51,338 bases of DNA from Candidatus Puniceispirillum sp. (GCA_028383305.1 JAOEVD010000016.1:1-51338), one strand, 5' to 3'; numbered from the stretch's first letter, positions 26,072-35,010 are shown. Made by a program: numbers and translations. The notes: generated from the sequence alone by a model not told the origin.

Positions 26072-26953
26072 ATGAAATTAACGGATAATGTTTTTGGTGC
26101 CATTTTTATGGCGGTCAGCATGCTGTCATTCATTGGAAATGATGCCTTGATGAAATTTCTGTTTCAGACCATTTCGGTTGAACAGGGCATTTTCATGCGC
26201 GGGCTTGTGTCGGTTCCGCTTCTTGCGGTGATCGCCTATTTTCGCAAAAGCCTGTTTATCCGCATCGATTGGCGAAATTGGCGGGTGATTCTCGTTCGTG
26301 CTTTTGCCGAGCTTGCCTCGACAATGTTGTTTCTAACCGCTTTGGCGCATATGCCGTTAGCCAATATTACCGCCATTTTGCAATCATTGCCGCTGACCGT
26401 GACGATGTTTGCTGCGGTATTTTTTGGCGAGGCGGTTGGCTGGCGTCGGTGGAGCGCCATTCTGGTTGGTTTTATCGGCGTTCTAATCATCATCCGCCCA
26501 GAAAGTGATGGTTTTAACGAATATGCTTTTCTGGCACTGGTTGCAGTTGGGTTTATCACGCTGCGTGATGCGATTACGCGGCGTATTGACCGTTCGGTGC
26601 CATCGCTATTTGTTGCCTTTGTGTCGGCCATTCCGATTTTTCTGTTTGGCGGAGCCATGACCGTGACAACGGGCTGGACGCCTATATCTTGGCCAATGGG
26701 CATGGTTGTTCTTGTGGCTGCGATCGCCATTACTAGCGGCTATTTATTTGCCGTAATGGCCATGCGTAATGGGGATATTAGCTTTGTTGCGCCATTTCGC
26801 TACACTGGCATGCTCTGGGCGATTTTATTCGGCTTTCTGCTTTTTGGAAATTTGCCTGATCAAATGACGATTTTGGGAACCTGTATCGTGATTGGCATGG
26901 GCGTTTACACCTTTCACCGTGAACGCGTTCGGCAAAAGGCTAGCGCAGCCTGA
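26072..26953 (+). CDS. EamA/DMT family permease (second of three)
   Basis: About 293 residues with ten membrane segments and two EamA repeats, a close paralogue of the gene at 20441: both have LTALAHMP, VGWRRWSA and FVAPFRYTGMLWA-type motifs at matching places. The ATG at 26072 is 16 bp past an AGGTGAAA ribosome-site-like stretch; GTG at 26060 is an alternative. The exported compound is unknown. It is a single-gene unit. Confidence 0.88.
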   Translation: MKLTDNVFGAIFMAVSMLSFIGNDALMKFLFQTISVEQGIFMRGLVSVPLLAVIAYFRKSLFIRIDWRNWRVILVRAFAELASTMLFLTALAHMPLANITAILQSLPLTVTMFAAVFFGEAVGWRRWSAILVGFIGVLIIIRPESDGFNEYAFLALVAVGFITLRDAITRRIDRSVPSLFVAFVSAIPIFLFGGAMTVTTGWTPISWPMGMVVLVAAIAITSGYLFAVMAMRNGDISFVAPFRYTGMLWAILFGFLLFGNLPDQMTILGTCIVIGMGVYTFHRERVRQKASAA

Positions 26954-26970
26954 AACAAGCCGGTTTCGAA

Positions 26971-27006
26971 CTGGCCTTTCGCACTGGCCTTTCGCACTGG
27001 CCTTTT
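26971..27006 (+). repeat. 13-bp tandem repeat, 2.8 copies
   Basis: CTGGCCTTTCGCA is repeated at 26971-26983, 26984-26996 and partly at 26997-27006, 17 bp past the stop of the permease gene. It runs into a T-rich stretch. GGCC pairs within it could form small hairpins, so it may help end transcription of the convergent genes, but it is chiefly a simple tandem repeat. Confidence 0.85.
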
Positions 27007-27031
27007 CTTTTTTCTTGGGGGTTTTTTGGGG

Positions 27032-27829
27032 CTAGACGACTGGCGAGCTGCCACCATCGACATTGATTGCCGTTCCATTGATGTAAGATCCGGCATCTGA
27101 GGCCAGAAATGTTGCCATATTGGCAAATTCTTCAGTCGTGCCAAACCGCCCGATATTCAAGCCTTGAGCAGCGTCAGCATACCATTCTTCAAGGGTCAGG
27201 CCGCGCGGGTCGGCGGCATGTCGTCTTTCCCATTGATCGCTGCGGATGCGGCCGACAAGAAGACCATTGACCAGAATATTAAAGCCAGCATTTTCATTTG
27301 CCAGAACCTTGGTCAGGGCCATGCCCGCAGCGCGGCTGACGGCGGTTGGTGCGCCGCCTGCATTTGGGGCTTTTGCGCCAAGATTCAGAACATTGATGAT
27401 GCGACCCCATTTGCGTTCCCGCATGCCCGGAATGACCAAACGGCTGAGCCGGATTGCAGAAAATAATTTCAGATCAAGATCATCTTGCCAAACTTCGTCG
27501 CTTACCTCGAGAAACGCGCCGCGTTGGGATGTACCTGCATTATTCACCAAAACGTCTACCATGCCGAATTCAGCGGTAATGTTGTAGATAACGTTAGTGC
27601 ATTCATCATTACGGCGGATATCGGCAGATAGCGCAATGACTTTGCCAGTGCTACCGGCTTTTGCGCCTTCAGCTTCGATTTCAGCCTTTGCTGCATCCAG
27701 AACATCGCGACGCCGTGCCACAATTGCGACATTGGCGCCTGAGGTCAGAAAATTTTTGGCAATGGCTTTGCCAATACCGGCACTGCCACCGGTGATGATG
27801 GCGTTACGCCCGTCGAGTCTCGCTTGCAT
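27032..27829 (-). CDS. SDR-family protein lacking the catalytic triad
   Basis: A 265-residue Rossmann-fold protein with an intact nucleotide motif (ITGGSAGIGKAIA), DV-type ALSADIRR and VNNAGTSQ. The catalytic positions differ from classical SDRs: where YAVSKAA is expected the sequence is TAVSRAA, so the Tyr and Lys are replaced by Thr and Arg, and the Ser strand reads NVLNLGAKAP. The C-terminal NGTAINVDGG is standard. It probably binds NAD(P) but may not be a dehydrogenase. It is divergent from the nitrile hydratase operon. Confidence 0.88.
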   Translation of the reverse strand: MQARLDGRNAIITGGSAGIGKAIAKNFLTSGANVAIVARRRDVLDAAKAEIEAEGAKAGSTGKVIALSADIRRNDECTNVIYNITAEFGMVDVLVNNAGTSQRGAFLEVSDEVWQDDLDLKLFSAIRLSRLVIPGMRERKWGRIINVLNLGAKAPNAGGAPTAVSRAAGMALTKVLANENAGFNILVNGLLVGRIRSDQWERRHAADPRGLTLEEWYADAAQGLNIGRFGTTEEFANMATFLASDAGSYINGTAINVDGGSSPVV

Positions 27830-28008
27830 TTACGCACCTATATTTACTGTTATTATCGGCGAAAAAGCCGAATGTTGATGAAAAACACCATATAGCTTTT
27901 GACGATTTTGCCAAGCGGTCCCGATAAAGCATTTTCGTGATTTGTTTTTTGAGTTTTGGCAGTCTTTCATTTCTGGACTTGTCTCAAATTCAAATGTTAG
28001 GGTTTTGC

Positions 28009-28632
28009 ATGCCCCATGATCACCATGATGAAGATGCCCATTCTCTATTGCCAAGTGAGCCTGCGCTGCGGGTCAAGGCGCTTGAGACAATTTTGGTGCA
28101 AAAGGGACTGATTGATCCGGCGGCAGTTGACGCGATCATCGACCGGTATGAACATCATATCGGCCCGCAAATTGGCGCAGGGCTGATCGCGCGCGCTTGG
28201 TCTGATCCGGCATTCAAGGCGCAGCTTGTCAACAATACCGACGGTATTTTGTCCGACCTTGGTTTTGGTGGACGGCAAGGTGAACACATTGTCGTGGTGG
28301 AAAATACGCCTGATTGCCATAATCTTGTCGTTTGCACCTTATGCAGCTGTTACCCTTGGCCAGTTTTAGGCGTGCCGCCTGCATGGTATAAATCAGATGC
28401 CTATCGCAGTCGTGCGGTGTGTGAACCAAGACAGGTTTTGGCCGAATTTGGCGTCATAATCCCCCCTGAGCAAAAGATCCGTGTTTGGGACTCAACCGCC
28501 GAAATCCGATATCTGGTATTGCCAATGCAGCCCGCGCAAAGCCGCGGCCTTGAAGAAAGCGAACTGGCTTTATGGGTAAACCGTAATGCCATGATCGGCA
28601 CTGGCTTACCGCAGCCCCCGGCCAAGACATGA
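28009..28632 (+). CDS. nthA: Nitrile hydratase alpha subunit, cobalt type
   Basis: About 207 residues. The metal-binding claw CTLCSC is encoded at 28333-28350; Thr at its second position marks the cobalt type, where iron enzymes have Ser. YPWPVLGVPPAWYKS and YRSRAVCEPR follow as usual. With the beta subunit it hydrates nitriles to amides in the cytoplasm. ATG at 28009 (MPHDHHDEDAHS) follows TTAGGG; the frame is open 24 codons further up. Its stop overlaps the beta-subunit ATG. No amidase gene adjoins. Confidence 0.94.
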   Translation: MPHDHHDEDAHSLLPSEPALRVKALETILVQKGLIDPAAVDAIIDRYEHHIGPQIGAGLIARAWSDPAFKAQLVNNTDGILSDLGFGGRQGEHIVVVENTPDCHNLVVCTLCSCYPWPVLGVPPAWYKSDAYRSRAVCEPRQVLAEFGVIIPPEQKIRVWDSTAEIRYLVLPMQPAQSRGLEESELALWVNRNAMIGTGLPQPPAKT

Positions 28633-29321
28633 CTGGCCGCAAGATGAAACTGCATCATGATATGGGCGGCGATCCGGCAGGGCCAATCATACCCGATAAG
28701 CCAGATGACCCGATATTTGCCAAACCGTGGCACAAGCGCGTTTTGGGACTAACCGTTGCTGGCGGGGCGATGGGGGCGTGGAGCATTGATACGTCACGAT
28801 TTTGGCGGGAAAGCCTGCCCAAAACGGATTATCGATCCTTTACCTATTATGAAAAATGGCTTGCTGCATTGACCAATTTGTTTGTTGCCAAAGGGTTTGT
28901 CACGCGTGAAGAAATCATCAATGGATTACCATCTGGCCCAAAACAGCCGCTTCATGCTGCGGCGCTTGGTGCTGATCGGGTGTTGGCGATGTTGGCAGCA
29001 GGTGCCAAGGCATCGCGTCCGGAGATGGCAAAGCCATTATTTCAAGAAGGGCAAAAAGTGCGAACACGCTGGCCCGATGCCACCAAGCGGCAGATGCCAG
29101 GCCATACAAGATTGCCACATTATGCAGCGGATAAAATTGGTAAGATTCTGTTTTATCATGGCCATCATGTATTGCCGAACAGCAATGCGCATTTTCTGGG
29201 TGAATGTCCTGAGCCGCTTTATTCGGTTGAATTTTCCAACGCCGATCTATGGCCCGATGGCCACGCTGGCGACGTTGTGATTGTTGATTGCTGGCAAAGC
29301 TATCTTGAGCCAATGACATGA
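28629..29321 (+). CDS. nthB: Nitrile hydratase beta subunit
   Basis: A 230-residue beta subunit. It opens near HHDMGGDPAGP, the family's N-terminal DMGG, then FAKPWHKRVLGLTVA and YYEKWLAALTNLFVAKG. The C-terminal half has the SH3-like barrel with HTRLPHYAADKIGKI and a final VVIVDCWQSYLEP. ATG overlaps the alpha stop by 4 bp; an ATG at 28644 is a second choice. It shapes the active site together with the alpha subunit. Confidence 0.93.
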   Translation: MTGRKMKLHHDMGGDPAGPIIPDKPDDPIFAKPWHKRVLGLTVAGGAMGAWSIDTSRFWRESLPKTDYRSFTYYEKWLAALTNLFVAKGFVTREEIINGLPSGPKQPLHAAALGADRVLAMLAAGAKASRPEMAKPLFQEGQKVRTRWPDATKRQMPGHTRLPHYAADKIGKILFYHGHHVLPNSNAHFLGECPEPLYSVEFSNADLWPDGHAGDVVIVDCWQSYLEPMT

Positions 29322-29713
29322 CCGGACAATTGCCAAAAGACCCAAAATTTCAAATGATGGAAAAGGGGGAAGCTGGCGCGGCGGCGATGCAGCCATCACC
29401 CGAAAAAGCCTTTGACGCGCCATGGCATGCCGAAGTGTTTGCCCTTGCCGTTCATTTGAATGAGGGCGGCTATTTTGATTGGCCAGAATGGGCAAGCCGG
29501 TTCGGTGAAAATCTGGCGGCGGCAAAAACGGTCAAAATAGGCGTGGGTGAGGGGCTTGATGGCAGCGATGATTATTATCAAATCTGGCTTCAGACCCTAA
29601 TCGAACTTATGCAGGAAAAAGAACTTGTCGATGCCGAGATGCTGGCATCAAATAAGGCGCAATGGCGTGACGCCTATTTGCAAACCCCGCATGGTAAGCC
29701 AGTACATTTGTAA
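29318..29713 (+). CDS. Nitrile hydratase accessory/activator protein
   Basis: A 131-residue protein related to the beta-subunit N-terminal half: FDAPWHAEVFALAVHLNEGG, WPEWASRFGENL, DYYQIWLQTLIELMQEK. In cobalt enzymes such proteins deliver the cobalt-loaded alpha subunit by subunit swapping. It overlaps nthB by 4 bp and completes a three-gene operon, arguing that this hydratase is functional. Confidence 0.9.
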   Translation: MTGQLPKDPKFQMMEKGEAGAAAMQPSPEKAFDAPWHAEVFALAVHLNEGGYFDWPEWASRFGENLAAAKTVKIGVGEGLDGSDDYYQIWLQTLIELMQEKELVDAEMLASNKAQWRDAYLQTPHGKPVHL

Positions 29714-29761
29714 AGCCGGTTTTTCCAGCTAAATTCCATTGGCATTTTGGCAAAAATCATC

Positions 29762-29798
29762 AAAGCCATGTCTTTCACCCCATATCGGCGGTGGCTTT
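29762..29798 (+). terminator. Possible hairpin downstream of the nitrile hydratase operon
   Basis: AAAGCCA at 29762-29768 pairs perfectly with TGGCTTT at 29792-29798 across a 23-base loop. No U-run follows, so it is at best a weak or factor-assisted terminator. It is the only such structure between the operon and the SulP gene. Confidence 0.3.
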
Positions 29799-29852
29799 AT
29801 CAGTTAAAGTCTTTATAAGGCTTAAATTCACTGTTCAAAAAGCGAGATTCTT

Positions 29853-31469
29853 TTGCGCCCTAGTTTTTTTTCCCGGTTACCACAGCTTTTGCTTGGAACC
29901 GCGCATGATACCAATTCCCCGCAACGTCTAAGTCTTCGTCAAATAAATCTGGATGTGCTGTCTGGTTTGACGGTTTCGCTGGCATTGGTTCCCGAAGCGA
30001 TTGCCTTTGCCTTTGTCGCGGGTGTTGCCCCGCTTGTCGGGCTTTATGCTGCCTTTATCGTTGGGTTAATCACGGCAGTTTTTGGCGGTCGGCCGGGAAT
30101 GATCTCGGGTGCAACCGGTGCTCTGGCGGTGGTGATGGTTGCGCTTGTTGCCCAACACGGCGTTCAATATCTGTTTGCAACGGTCATCTTGATGGGAATT
30201 TTGCAGCTGTTTGCCGGTGCGATGCGATGGGGAAAATTCATCCGCATGGTGCCGCACCCGGTGATGCTTGGTTTTGTCAATGGATTGGCCATTGTGATCG
30301 GCCTTGCGCAGATTGATCAATTCAAAATCACCAACAGTGCTGGTCAAAGTGACTGGTTGTCGGGTGACACGTTAATTCTGACTTGCGGGTTGGTCGTCGC
30401 AACAATTGTTTTGATCTGGGTAACGCCGCGTCTGACCCGTCTTTTACCTGCGCCTTTGCTTGCCATTGGTGTTGTAACGGCTGTTGTTCTTGGGTTTGAT
30501 CTTGATGTGCAGCGTGTTGGCGACCTTGCCAGCCTATCGGGCGGTTTGCCAAGCTTTGCGATCCCGATGGTGCCAATGACAATTGAAACCTTAATGATCA
30601 TTTTCCCCTATGCCTTGATCTTATCGGCCATCGGGTTGATTGAAAGCCTGCTGACGCTGAATCTTGTTGGCGAAATGACCAATCAACGCGGCGGTGCGTC
30701 ACAGGAATGTTTGGCGCAGGGCGCGGCCAATCTATGTACGGGCTTTTTCGGCGGTATGGGTGGCTGTGCGATGATTGGCCAGTCGATGATCAATGTTAAA
30801 TCGGGTGGTCGAAGCCGCGTTTCAGGCATTGTCGCGGCGCTGTTTTTATTATGTTTTATTCTCTATACCGGTCCAGTGATCGAAATGATTCCAATTGCGG
30901 CGCTGACCGGCGTAATGTTTATGGTGGTTATCGGCACATTTGCCTGGAATTCACTCAAAAGCTTGCTGATCGTGCCACGCGCCGATGCGCTGGTGACGAT
31001 TGTTGTCACTTGCGTTACGGTTGCGGAAGATTTGGCGGTTGCGGTTGTTGTTGGCGTAATTATGTCGGCGCTGGTTTATGCGTGGAATGCTGCCAAGCGG
31101 ATTGATGCTTCGACCCGCCCGTCGGTACGCGAAGCGGGCGCTTTGGTCTATGATATCCAAGGCCCGCTGTTTTTTGGCTCGATCGCCAGTTTCCATGAAT
31201 TATTCGATATCAACAATGACCCTGATAAGGTGATTATTGATTTCTCGGCATCGCGCGTTGTTGATCAATCAGCGTTACAGGCAATCGAAGATGTTGCCGC
31301 AAAATATGATGCAGCTGGAAAGACATTATTGCTTCGCCATCTTACCCGTGATTGCCATCGGCTTTTATCTAAATCGGGGCAGTTGATGGTCGATAGTGAC
31401 GATGACCCAGATTACGGCATCGCGGTTGATTATGGTGTGAAGCTTGGCATCCTTGACAGCAAACATTGA
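29853..31469 (+). CDS. SulP family anion transporter with STAS domain
   Basis: A 538-residue SLC26/SulP transporter. The N-terminal membrane domain starts at DVLSGLTVSLALVPEAIAFA and contains GATGALAVVMVALV, MVPHPVMLGFVNGLAI and the conserved GGMGGCAMIGQSM. The C-terminal STAS domain includes IDFSASRVVDQSALQAI. Substrates in the family include sulfate and bicarbonate; this one is unassigned. The start is TTG at 29853 after GCGAGA; no upstream ATG is available. Confidence 0.9.
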   Translation: MRPSFFSRLPQLLLGTAHDTNSPQRLSLRQINLDVLSGLTVSLALVPEAIAFAFVAGVAPLVGLYAAFIVGLITAVFGGRPGMISGATGALAVVMVALVAQHGVQYLFATVILMGILQLFAGAMRWGKFIRMVPHPVMLGFVNGLAIVIGLAQIDQFKITNSAGQSDWLSGDTLILTCGLVVATIVLIWVTPRLTRLLPAPLLAIGVVTAVVLGFDLDVQRVGDLASLSGGLPSFAIPMVPMTIETLMIIFPYALILSAIGLIESLLTLNLVGEMTNQRGGASQECLAQGAANLCTGFFGGMGGCAMIGQSMINVKSGGRSRVSGIVAALFLLCFILYTGPVIEMIPIAALTGVMFMVVIGTFAWNSLKSLLIVPRADALVTIVVTCVTVAEDLAVAVVVGVIMSALVYAWNAAKRIDASTRPSVREAGALVYDIQGPLFFGSIASFHELFDINNDPDKVIIDFSASRVVDQSALQAIEDVAAKYDAAGKTLLLRHLTRDCHRLLSKSGQLMVDSDDDPDYGIAVDYGVKLGILDSKH

Positions 31470-31524
31470 TTTGCCGCTTAATCTTGTCCATGTTTGCATG
31501 ACAATCTGGCCTTAATTGGGGGAT

Positions 31525-31743
31525 ATGATGATTTTAAATCAGGAAGTAAAAAAATGGGCAACTGATCTGCATGTTTTTCTGCATAAGGCAGAGATGTTTT
31601 TGCCAAGCTCGAATTCTGCCGAGGAATTTGTCGGAAAGGTCTTTAGTAGTTTCGAGGAAAAGCCCCAATTCATGTCGAACGAAGAAGCAGAAGAAATGCT
31701 GCATGAATTGTGGCTAGCCTATAAAGATGGACGCCTAGACTAG
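31525..31743 (+). CDS. Small acidic hypothetical protein
   Basis: About 72 residues, acidic and mainly helical, ending EEAEEMLHELWLAYKDGRLD. Adjacent ATGs at 31525 and 31528 follow a GGGGG run. I do not recognise a family. It is kept because of the good start region, codon use like its neighbours and a position that does not overlap other genes. It converges on the DUF2805 gene. Confidence 0.6.
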   Translation: MMILNQEVKKWATDLHVFLHKAEMFLPSSNSAEEFVGKVFSSFEEKPQFMSNEEAEEMLHELWLAYKDGRLD

Positions 31744-31781
31744 GCTTTCTAGCCGATTTATGGTTTTTGGACCGCTGTGGG

Positions 31782-32030
31782 CTATTTATAATGTTCGCGC
31801 CGGTCTGAAAATTTGCGGACACGCCTTCGCCAGGATTCATAGCTGCCGCGTTTCAGATTTTGGCGCATAATGCGCTTTACATCATCCGCACTAAGCCCAT
31901 ACAGCTTTTCGATATCGCCAAAGCTGGTATGGTCGGACAAGGCCATCTCAATCACCTCATCGATGTCATAATCTTGCGACAAGTCTCTATCCTGCAATCG
32001 TTGGGCGTTATGCGATGATGTTTTGTTCAT
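31782..32030 (-). CDS. DUF2805/TIGR03643-like small protein
   Basis: An 82-residue basic protein with the family's helix-turn-helix-like core: IDEVIEMALSDHTSFGDIEK, LSADDVKRIMR and KRGSYESWRRRVRKF. The Arg/Trp-rich C-terminus suggests nucleic-acid binding. The family is widespread in marine proteobacteria but uncharacterised. It lies alone between the small acidic gene and the XRE regulator. Confidence 0.8.
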   Translation of the reverse strand: MNKTSSHNAQRLQDRDLSQDYDIDEVIEMALSDHTSFGDIEKLYGLSADDVKRIMRQNLKRGSYESWRRRVRKFSDRREHYK

Positions 32031-32183
32031 AGCAAAATAGCATGGAATAGCGGCTTATGGCGATAAAAGCGTGATTTCGGTTTTTCTGCGGCGGCTTTGC
32101 TGAACCGGTCTGGACAGAACAGGGATCTTTGCGAAAAAGACAACCAAACATCCGCTTTTATTCAGCATTCAAATCCAGTAAAA

Positions 32184-33590
32184 TTAACTCTCATAGCGGG
32201 TTTTACCGCGCCTTGTTGTGTCGGTATTGAGTTCAATGAACAACGGGTCATGCGCCCGTTGTGAGCAGTTATGTCTAAGGCATAGATGACAGTTAATGCC
32301 GATCTTGCTGAAGGCGTCATTGGCTGGTTTTGGAAAAGCCGATGTATAGATTAATTTGCTTGCATGTTTGATGTCACAGCCAAGCGATATCGCCAATCGG
32401 CGGTCCTGGGTCTGCATTGAGAAAACGGGACGTTCAGTGGTTCGTGCCAGCGTGAAAAATCTCTCGCCATCGGTCAACTCCACATATTGCGGTAGAATAA
32501 CCCCGGGCGTTCGAAACGCCGTATGCAAATTCCAAACCGGGCATGATCCACCATGTTCAGCGATGTTAAAGCTGGTGGCATTAAAGCGTTTGGTGACATT
32601 TCCAGCTTTATCAACCCGCAAAAAGAAAAAGGGAACCCCTCGTTTGGTCTCGCGTTGCAAGGTGGTCAAACGCTGGCAGACCTGTTCGAATGAAACGGCA
32701 AAGGCTGAGGCCATGCGGTCAATGTCATATTTGCTTTGTTCCGCCATCGCATGAAAGGCATCATAGGGCATCAATAAAGCTGCCGCGAAATAATTTGCAA
32801 GTTCAACATGACACCGCGCAACGGCGCGTTGTGATTCGAAATTACTGTCAGATGTGATGTCATTTAAGATGGTTTCAGATTCAACAAAACATAGAATATG
32901 GGCTAGCTGAAATGTGCGGTTTTGATAATCCAAGGCTTCAGAAAGTTTGATAATGCCAGCCTCAGCGTCAAAAATACGAAGTGATTCCTCCATTATTTCA
33001 ACAGGCTGTGTCTCAACAATGATGCCATGCTTGGTGAAAAGCCGTTGTTGAAGCATGCTTTGCATTTCATATGGCTGGCTTGGCGCTTCCCGTCTAAGCG
33101 CGTCGGCTGCTTGTTCAAGGACGTCAAAATAATTGAAATGATCTCGAAAGAAGTCGTGAATGATTGCCTCAGGCGAGGCGGTTAGCAATTCCGTTGGCAT
33201 GCGTTCATTGCCGAATTTCATTATATTATCCATTGCCGTGCGATGGCTTTGGTGAAGTTTTAAGAAATTCTGGACAAGCGATGGCGCATGATCGACCGCG
33301 GCTCGCATTTCTTGAAGATCGGGTTGTCTTGCTGCAAATAGGGGGTCCTGCATTGCGTTGCGCAAGTCAGATAACAGATTTGCGCTTTTATCCATCACAA
33401 CATCGCGCCAATCGACATTGTAGTTATCCGCCAAAGCCATCAGAATTGAAACCGATAAGCTTCGCTGGTTTTTCTCCAGAAGATTAATATAGGCGGCGCT
33501 GACCCCAAGTACGCGCCCCATTTCAGCCTGTGTCTGGCCTTTTTCGCGACGGAGTTGACGTAATTGCGTTCCGATGAATGTTTTTTGCAT
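32184..33590 (-). CDS. XRE-family short-chain fatty-acid-type regulator (ScfR/RamB-like)
   Basis: A 468-residue regulator. Residues 8-62 are a Cro/CI helix-turn-helix (LRREKGQTQAEMGRVLGVSA). The middle has an ImmA/IrrE-like region around HVELANYFAAALLMPYDAF, where the zinc motif is degenerate. The C-terminal DUF2083 part carries a Cys cluster in GINCHLCLRHNCSQRAH. Relatives (RamB, MccR, ScfR) control acetate, propionate or glyoxylate metabolism. It is divergent from a glyoxylate-type aminotransferase with operator-like repeats between them, so it likely regulates that gene and itself. Confidence 0.9.
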   Translation of the reverse strand: MQKTFIGTQLRQLRREKGQTQAEMGRVLGVSAAYINLLEKNQRSLSVSILMALADNYNVDWRDVVMDKSANLLSDLRNAMQDPLFAARQPDLQEMRAAVDHAPSLVQNFLKLHQSHRTAMDNIMKFGNERMPTELLTASPEAIIHDFFRDHFNYFDVLEQAADALRREAPSQPYEMQSMLQQRLFTKHGIIVETQPVEIMEESLRIFDAEAGIIKLSEALDYQNRTFQLAHILCFVESETILNDITSDSNFESQRAVARCHVELANYFAAALLMPYDAFHAMAEQSKYDIDRMASAFAVSFEQVCQRLTTLQRETKRGVPFFFLRVDKAGNVTKRFNATSFNIAEHGGSCPVWNLHTAFRTPGVILPQYVELTDGERFFTLARTTERPVFSMQTQDRRLAISLGCDIKHASKLIYTSAFPKPANDAFSKIGINCHLCLRHNCSQRAHDPLFIELNTDTTRRGKTRYES

Positions 33591-33614
33591 GGTTTGATGG
33601 CTCCATTCATCATA

Positions 33615-33645
33615 TTAACAAATTAACAAAAAATAGGTTTGTTAA
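33615..33645. promoter_or_regulatory. Operator with tandem and inverted TTAACAAA sites
   Basis: TTAACAAA occurs at 33615-33622 and directly again at 33623-33630, then in inverse (TTTGTTAA) at 33638-33645. The last two form a perfect 8-bp inverted repeat with a 7-bp spacer. It lies 25-55 bp from the regulator start and about 90 bp before the aminotransferase. This is the expected place for an autoregulated XRE-family operator. Confidence 0.65.
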
Positions 33646-33731
33646 ATAAACACTATACACAATAACACCATTTTTCGTGAAATTAAAATGATATTGTTTA
33701 ATGGTATTTCCTCAACACAACGGAGGAAGTT

Positions 33732-34922
33732 ATGATTGGTTACAAAACATTGGCTGTACCAGGCCCGACAAATCTGCCCTATGAAGTGCAGCGCGCGATG
33801 GAAGTGCCGCTTGAAGACCATCGTGCTCCTGATTTTCCAAATTTCACGCTGCCGCTTTTCGCTGATCTGAAAACGATCTTTCGGACTGAGACTGGGCGCG
33901 TTTTCGTTTTTCCAGGTTCAGGAACAGGCGGTTGGGAAGCTGCAATCAGCAATCTTTTGTCGGCGGGCGATAAAGTTCTGACTTCTTCCTTTGGCCAATT
34001 TTCGACACTTTGGGTGAATATGTGCCGAGATTTTGAATTGGATGTTCAGAATTTTGACGTTACATGGGGCGAGGGCGTTCCGCTTGAAGATTACCATTCG
34101 GCGCTATCGGCTGATAAGGCGCACGCCATCAAGGCAGTGCTTGTCTGTCATAATGAAACCGCAACAGGTGTTACTAGTGATGTCAAAGCGGTTCGCCAAA
34201 TATTGGACGATCTCGGCCATCCAGCACTGCTTTTTGTAGATGGAGTCAGCTCGATTGGAAGTCTTGACTTCCGCATGGAGGAATGGGGTGTTGATGTTGC
34301 TGTATCAGGGTCGCAAAAGGGCTTTATGATGCCAACAGGGCTTTGCATTGTCGGTGTCAGCCTCAAGGCGTTAGAGGCTTGTTCGACATCAAGATTCCCA
34401 ACGGGTTATTTCAGTTTTCAAGATATGATGAAAATGAATGGTCAAGGCTATTTCCCTTACACGCCAGCGGCAACGCTTCTGCGCGGGTTGCGGGCTTCGA
34501 TCGATATGTTGCACAGCGAAGGTTTGGCAAATGTTGTGTCACGTCACAACCGATTGGCATCGGGTGTTCGGGCTGCGGTTGATGCTTGGGGTCTTAAAAA
34601 TTGTGCATTAGCACCAAAATGGCACTCGGACACAGTGACGGCGATCTTTGTTCCTGAAAAGTTTGATGCGAATGATGTCATCAGTGCGGCCTATCATAAT
34701 TATGGCGTGTCGCTTGGCGGCGGTCTTGGCAAAGTCGCTGGCAAGGTTTTCCGTATTGGCCATTTGGGCTGGCTAAATGAAACGATGGTTTTGCGTGCAT
34801 TGGGCGGTGTTGAGATGGCGATGCGCGATGCATGTATACCGTTCCAAGCTGGTTCAGGAGTTGGCGCTGCGGTGGAGTATTACACCGATACCCGTCAACC
34901 GTTAAGTCTGGCAGCTGAATAG
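33732..34922 (+). CDS. Class V aminotransferase, serine/aspartate-glyoxylate type
   Basis: A 396-residue PLP enzyme. The N-terminal PGPTNLPYEVQRAM, VFPGSGTGGWEAAISN, the FVDGVSSIGSLDF acid and the PLP lysine in SGSQKGFMMPTG are typical of serine-glyoxylate aminotransferase and of BhcA, the aspartate-glyoxylate enzyme of the beta-hydroxyaspartate cycle. The other bhc genes are not nearby, so serine-glyoxylate activity is the default. ATG at 33732 follows CGGAGGAAG. It is probably controlled by the divergent ScfR-like regulator. Confidence 0.9.
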   Translation: MIGYKTLAVPGPTNLPYEVQRAMEVPLEDHRAPDFPNFTLPLFADLKTIFRTETGRVFVFPGSGTGGWEAAISNLLSAGDKVLTSSFGQFSTLWVNMCRDFELDVQNFDVTWGEGVPLEDYHSALSADKAHAIKAVLVCHNETATGVTSDVKAVRQILDDLGHPALLFVDGVSSIGSLDFRMEEWGVDVAVSGSQKGFMMPTGLCIVGVSLKALEACSTSRFPTGYFSFQDMMKMNGQGYFPYTPAATLLRGLRASIDMLHSEGLANVVSRHNRLASGVRAAVDAWGLKNCALAPKWHSDTVTAIFVPEKFDANDVISAAYHNYGVSLGGGLGKVAGKVFRIGHLGWLNETMVLRALGGVEMAMRDACIPFQAGSGVGAAVEYYTDTRQPLSLAAE

Positions 34923-34958
34923 CCTCATAAATAAAACGTAACTAATCAATGGGCTGGG

Positions 34959-35010
34959 AAGGGCTGGTTGGGTTTAATGGCTTTCAAACCTTGTTCCAGC
35001 CCTTTTTACT
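34959..35010 (+). terminator. Rho-independent terminator of the aminotransferase gene
   Basis: AAGGGCTGG at 34959-34967 pairs with CCAGCCCTT at 34996-35004, with an inner GGTTT/AAACC helix, followed by TTTTTA. It lies 36 bp past the stop codon. Confidence 0.85.

Noticed and set aside
26971-27006. CRISPR-like tandem repeat
   Set aside because: Units are 13 bp, contiguous, with no spacers; a simple tandem repeat. No CRISPR array or cas gene was found in the window.
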